45,345 bases of DNA, taken from assembly GCF_009846755.1 (NCBI RefSeq), contig NZ_AQOR01000031.1, positions 1-45,345 of the forward strand, written 5' to 3'. The stretch is from Alcanivorax sp. S71-1-4 (GTDB lineage Bacteria; Pseudomonadota; Gammaproteobacteria; Pseudomonadales; Alcanivoracaceae). The notes under the pieces were generated by a model, which did not search any database, was not told where the DNA came from, and saw nothing but the letters and a program-made list of their open reading frames with translations. How positions within the stretch are numbered: position 1 is the stretch's first letter; each line of letters starts with the position of its first letter. The translations under genes were made by a program, and so were the position numbers. Below, piece after piece: positions 45,020-45,345 of this stretch.

Positions 45020-45345
45020 TCCCACAAAATTATCGAAACTGCCTTATTGGGGCAGCGACGGAGAGGTAGTTTCGATGGCTTTTGTGCGAGCAGTGCGCTA
45101 GCAGGCTGTTGAAAAACAGCCTGCGCTGACGGCGCAATCAGGCCGTCAGCAAAATCAAGCGCGCTAAGCGATTGATTGTCCGTGCCCACCTTTGCGGGCC
45201 TGCGCCGCAAAGGTGGCTTGAAAAAGTCTCAAAGAGGCTTTTTCAACACCCTGCTAGATGGATGCGTGGTTTCGATGGCTTTTGTGCGCGCAGTTAGCCA
45301 GACGGATGCGTGGGGTTCGATCATTTTGTGCGAGCAGTGCGTGAC
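45020..45345. repeat. Short repeats around an inserted element
   Basis: The unit core TTTCGATGGCTTTTGTGCG occurs at 45071-45089 and 45270-45288, with a diverged form at 45316-45332. Units B and C start GGATGCGTGG at 45260 and 45304, giving a 44-base period. An inverted, slightly changed unit is at 45023-45040 and pairs with the first unit (ATCGAAACT at 45032-45040 with AGTTTCGAT at 45068-45076). I see no gene in this stretch. Confidence 0.7.
45102..45253. mobile_element. MITE-like element with terminal inverted repeats
   Basis: The ends are CAGGCTGTTGAAAAA and the reverse complement of CAGGGTGTTGAAAAA (14 of 15 equal), flanked on both sides by CTAG, a possible target duplication. The 152-base body has no reading frame of note. 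It folds into four consecutive perfect hairpins: 102-110/115-123, 125-133/142-150, 186-197/205-216 and 218-226/238-246 (add 45000). It lies inside a tandem repeat, so it probably moved there. The transposase that mobilises it is not in the window. Confidence 0.65.

Noticed and set aside
1-45345. CRISPR arrays, tRNA, rRNA genes or a prophage
   Set aside because: No regularly spaced repeats with unique spacers, no cloverleaf or rRNA sequence, and no phage genes were seen.

Overview
The window looks like a chromosomal segment of a GC-rich gammaproteobacterium. The ribosomal-protein order, the 101-residue S14, the uvrA / MFS / ssb neighbourhood, the type II secretion genes and a two-domain fatty acyl reductase of the Marinobacter type all point to the Oceanospirillales-Alteromonadales-Pseudomonas side, with an Alcanivorax-like hydrocarbon or wax-ester bacterium as the best guess. 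The genus is inferred from remembered protein families, not from a search.

Region 1 (1-14014) is the last codons of tuf followed by the complete S10, spc and alpha ribosomal-protein operons, all on the plus strand (rpsJ to rplQ, with secY, rpmJ and rpoA), closed by a 30-base perfect palindromic terminator. Two good sigma-70 type promoters are visible, one before rpsJ and one between rpmJ and rpsM. Both are followed by the same ten bases. The rpsJ leader holds three hairpins, the last ending in six T.

Region 2 (14050-21071) has a lipoprotein of unknown role, uvrA with a LexA-like site, a CsgD/VpsT-type LuxR regulator, a YajR-like MFS transporter and ssb. Region 3 (21085-25046) carries gspN, gspC and gspD of type II secretion without the rest of the system. 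Region 4 (25239-28335) has an FHA-domain membrane protein facing a two-gene unit of a class III adenylate cyclase and a helical-repeat lipoprotein.

Region 5 (28464-39968) is the most interesting part. It is a lipid-metabolism island: an AttH/CrtC-like protein, a small beta-rich protein and a GMC alcohol oxidase in one operon; a lipoprotein Ntn-hydrolase (penicillin acylase family); an Acr1-like short-chain reductase; a membrane di-iron hydroxylase/desaturase; a two-domain fatty acyl reductase (FAR); and a divergent FabR/DesT-like TetR regulator. An 18-base palindrome lies over the predicted start of FAR transcription. The stand-alone reductase is a close paralogue of the FAR C-terminal half. 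Together these suggest fatty aldehyde and alcohol formation, oxidation and hydroxylation under control of a lipid-sensing repressor.

Region 6 (40081-44970) has a small cysteine-rich protein, a nitroreductase, a dienelactone-hydrolase-like protein, an ABM monooxygenase-like protein and a MoxR ATPase / VWA protein pair. The window ends (44967-45345) in repeats: one arm of a dispersed repeat that also occurs as inverted pairs at 17858-17974 and 36823-36914, and a 152-base MITE-like element of four hairpins inserted in a short tandem repeat.
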